DNA from: Lysinibacillus_B sp036662795
Lineage (GTDB): Bacteria; Bacillota; Bacilli; Bacillales_A; Planococcaceae
DNA length: 64,000 bases
Direction of reading: 5' to 3'
Assembly (NCBI RefSeq): GCF_036662795.1
Contig: NZ_JBAFWZ010000005.1
Coordinates: 1-64,000, forward strand
Shown: positions 62,303 to 64,000 of the stretch, piece by piece
Layout: every line of letters starts with the position of its first letter
Numbering within the stretch: position 1 is the first letter of the stretch
Position numbers and translations under genes: made by a program
The notes under the pieces: generated by a model
The model's database searches: none
Seen by the model: the letters and a program-made list of their open reading frames with translations, nothing else
Told to the model about the DNA's origin: nothing

Positions 62303-62329
62303 AAAGTACATCTAAATATTTTATGCGTA

Positions 62330-62568
62330 GATTAGGAAGAGTAAAATGTAAGTGATGCAAAGAGAGGAAACGGTAGCTGAAAAGTTTCTGCATTAACACA
62401 TTTGAACGTAGCCTAGGAGCAGCCTTTATGAACTAAGAGTAGTAAAGTGCCGGTTAAACACCGTTAACGAATCGAGAGCTGGGTGAGGTTTTGCCCAGAA
62501 TAAAGGTGGTACCGCGAAAACTCTATACACTCCTTCGTCCTTTTTATAGGCGATAGGAGTGTTTTTTT
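62330..62568 (+). promoter_or_regulatory. T-box riboswitch leader of valS
   Basis: A leader of about 240 bases ends with the T-box sequence AAAGGTGGTACCGCG (62502-62516), whose bulge pairs with uncharged tRNA. A terminator (ACACTCCT...AGGAGTGT, 62526-62568, T7) follows. Stem I has the AGAG-type internal loop near 62364. A GTA triplet in GAACGTAGCC (about 62408) is a candidate Val specifier; a GTC elsewhere was not excluded. Uncharged tRNA-Val should favour the antiterminator and raise valS expression. Confidence 0.92.
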
Positions 62569-62592
62569 AATTTTTAAAAGGAGGAATTCAAT

Positions 62593-64000
62593 ATGACAGA
62601 ACAACAAGATTTAACAATGCCAACAAAGTATGATCCTCAAGGCACTGAAGCTGGTCGCTATGAATGGTGGCTGGAAGGAAAATTTTTCGAAGCACAGCCT
62701 GATAGTGGGAAGGAGCCATACTCAATCGTTATTCCACCACCGAACGTAACAGGAAAGCTTCACCTTGGGCATGCGTGGGATACGACGCTACAAGACATCA
62801 TCATTCGTATGAAACGTATGCAAGGCTATGATGCGCTGTGGTTACCTGGTATGGACCATGCAGGGATCGCAACTCAAGCAAAAGTAGAAGAAAAATTGCG
62901 CGGGGAAGGCATGACACGCTATGACCTTGGCCGTGAGAAATTTTTAGAAAAAACATGGGAATGGAAAGATGAATATGCTTCTCATATTCGTCAACAATGG
63001 TCAAAGCTTGGCTTAGCTCTAGACTATTCTCGTGAACGCTTCACATTAGATGAAGGCTTATCCCATGCGGTTAAGGAAGTTTTCGTAAAGCTATATGAAA
63101 AAGGCTTAATTTATCGCGGAGAACGTATTATTAACTGGGACCCAGCGGCAAAAACAGCCCTTTCAGATATCGAAGTAATCCATAAAGAAGTAGAAGGCGC
63201 ATTCTACCATATGGAATATCCGCTTAAGGATGGATCAGGAAAATTACGTGTCGCAACAACACGTCCAGAAACAATGCTAGGCGACTCTGGAGTAGCTGTT
63301 CACCCAGAGGATGAGCGCTACAAGCATTTAATCGGTAAAACAGTAATCCTACCAATCGTAGGTCGTGAAATTCCGATCGTAGCAGATGATTATGTTGATA
63401 AGGAATTCGGTACAGGTGTTGTAAAAATGACGCCAGCACATGACCCGAACGACTTTGAAGTTGGTAACCGCCATAATTTAGAGCGTATTCTTGTAATGAA
63501 TGAAGACGGAACAATGAACGAGCTAGCTGGTAAGTATAACGGTATGGACCGCTTCGAGTGCCGTAAGCAAATCGTAAAGGACTTACAGGAAGCAGGTGTG
63601 TTAGTTGAGATTGAGCCACATACACATCAAGTAGGTCACTCTGAGCGCTCTGGTGCAGTAGTAGAGCCTTACCTTTCAGCGCAATGGTTCGTAAAAATGG
63701 GACCTCTAGCTCAGCAGGCGCTTGCAATGCAAGAAAACGAAGAGGAAAAGGTAAACTTTGTACCAGCTCGCTTTGAAAACACTTATAACCGCTGGATGGA
63801 AAATATTCATGACTGGTGTATTTCTCGTCAATTATGGTGGGGTCACCAAATCCCAGCCTGGTACCATAACGAAACTGGAGAAATTTACGTAGGTAAGGAC
63901 GCTCCAGCTGACGCTGAAAACTGGACACAGGATGAAGACGTACTAGATACTTGGTTCTCATCTGCGCTATGGCCGTTTTCGACAATGGGCTGGCCAGATG
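62593..64000 (+). CDS. valS: Valyl-tRNA synthetase, N-terminal part (runs off the window)
   Basis: 469 codons visible of about 880; ATG behind AAAGGAGG. Class I synthetase with the HIGH-type motif PPPNVTGKLHLGHAW (residues 48-62, HLGH at 57-60), ATTRPETMLGDSGV and MTPAHDPNDFEVG in the editing (CP1) domain, and SRQLWWGHQIPAWY near residue 410. It charges tRNA-Val and edits mischarged threonine. Preceded by its T-box leader. The KMSKS part lies beyond the window. Confidence 0.97.
   Translation, partial: MTEQQDLTMPTKYDPQGTEAGRYEWWLEGKFFEAQPDSGKEPYSIVIPPPNVTGKLHLGHAWDTTLQDIIIRMKRMQGYDALWLPGMDHAGIATQAKVEEKLRGEGMTRYDLGREKFLEKTWEWKDEYASHIRQQWSKLGLALDYSRERFTLDEGLSHAVKEVFVKLYEKGLIYRGERIINWDPAAKTALSDIEVIHKEVEGAFYHMEYPLKDGSGKLRVATTRPETMLGDSGVAVHPEDERYKHLIGKTVILPIVGREIPIVADDYVDKEFGTGVVKMTPAHDPNDFEVGNRHNLERILVMNEDGTMNELAGKYNGMDRFECRKQIVKDLQEAGVLVEIEPHTHQVGHSERSGAVVEPYLSAQWFVKMGPLAQQALAMQENEEEKVNFVPARFENTYNRWMENIHDWCISRQLWWGHQIPAWYHNETGEIYVGKDAPADAENWTQDEDVLDTWFSSALWPFSTMGWPD

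Noticed and set aside
63224..63985. 253-codon minus-strand frame in valS
   Set aside because: Antisense shadow of valS, whose synthetase motifs are continuous on the plus strand.
1..64000. CRISPR array or retron
   Set aside because: No regularly spaced repeats and no reverse transcriptase or Cas-like gene seen on either strand.

Overview
The window looks like a chromosome segment of a low-GC, endospore-forming member of the Bacillales, most likely Lysinibacillus or a close relative (Planococcaceae type). Support comes from the tig-clpX-lonA-engB and hemAXCDBL-(spoVID)-valS gene order, a gerA-type germination operon, a CotD-like coat protein, SLH-domain surface proteins, Shine-Dalgarno sites of the AGGAGG type, frequent TTG/GTG starts and a T-box before valS. 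The genus is an inference from gene order and protein style; no database was searched.

Layout. 1-3009 is the right end of a prophage. It holds the C-terminal part of an N-acetylmuramoyl-L-alanine amidase, an XRE-type regulator facing a divergent small operon across a palindrome, a lipoprotein, and a 44-bp 3' piece of tRNA-Arg(UCU) that marks the attachment site. 3431-13650 is a mixed accessory stretch: a DUF4279-like protein, two tandem CodA-like amidohydrolases, a decayed DJ-1/PfpI gene, small membrane proteins (one probably starting at ATT), a metallo-beta-lactamase-fold hydrolase, and a glycerate kinase followed by a DASS/SLC13 transporter. 13651-20716 is spore-related: cotD-like, then a germinant receptor operon (B-A-C-C') whose C gene has been tandemly duplicated, then a polysaccharide deacetylase with SH3 domains. 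20974-28142 holds two paralogous four-helix membrane proteins flanking a carboxynorspermidine synthase/decarboxylase pair, a DUF4375-like protein, a membrane GGDEF protein and a ProC-type reductase.

28353-48486 is core: a TPR protein, tig, clpX, lonA and engB, a small YjfB-like protein, a three-gene exported/SLH/VWA surface cluster, then hemA-hemX-hemC-hemD-hemB-hemL. These six make haem precursors up to uroporphyrinogen III, apart from HemX, a membrane protein affecting HemA level.

48274-60985 is the main discovery: a 12.7-kb integrative element inserted in the coding part of hemL. A 33-bp direct repeat bounds it. The element supplies a diverged but full-length replacement for the last 70 codons of hemL, so the enzyme is restored, while the native 3' end lies stranded at 60986-61198 with its original terminator. 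The element carries two tyrosine recombinases plus the tail of a third, and a ribbon-helix-helix regulator whose promoter is covered by four half-sites spaced exactly 11 bp apart. It also carries two unknown proteins and a cargo that looks like phage defence: a HEPN protein with an intact R-x4-H motif; a tightly overlapping trio of an unknown protein, a DnaQ-like exonuclease with BRCT domains and an AbiTii-domain protein; and a DUF5677-like protein.

After the element the core order resumes: a short SpoVID-like protein, a small convergent membrane protein, and valS, which runs off the right edge behind a sigma-A promoter and T-box leader.
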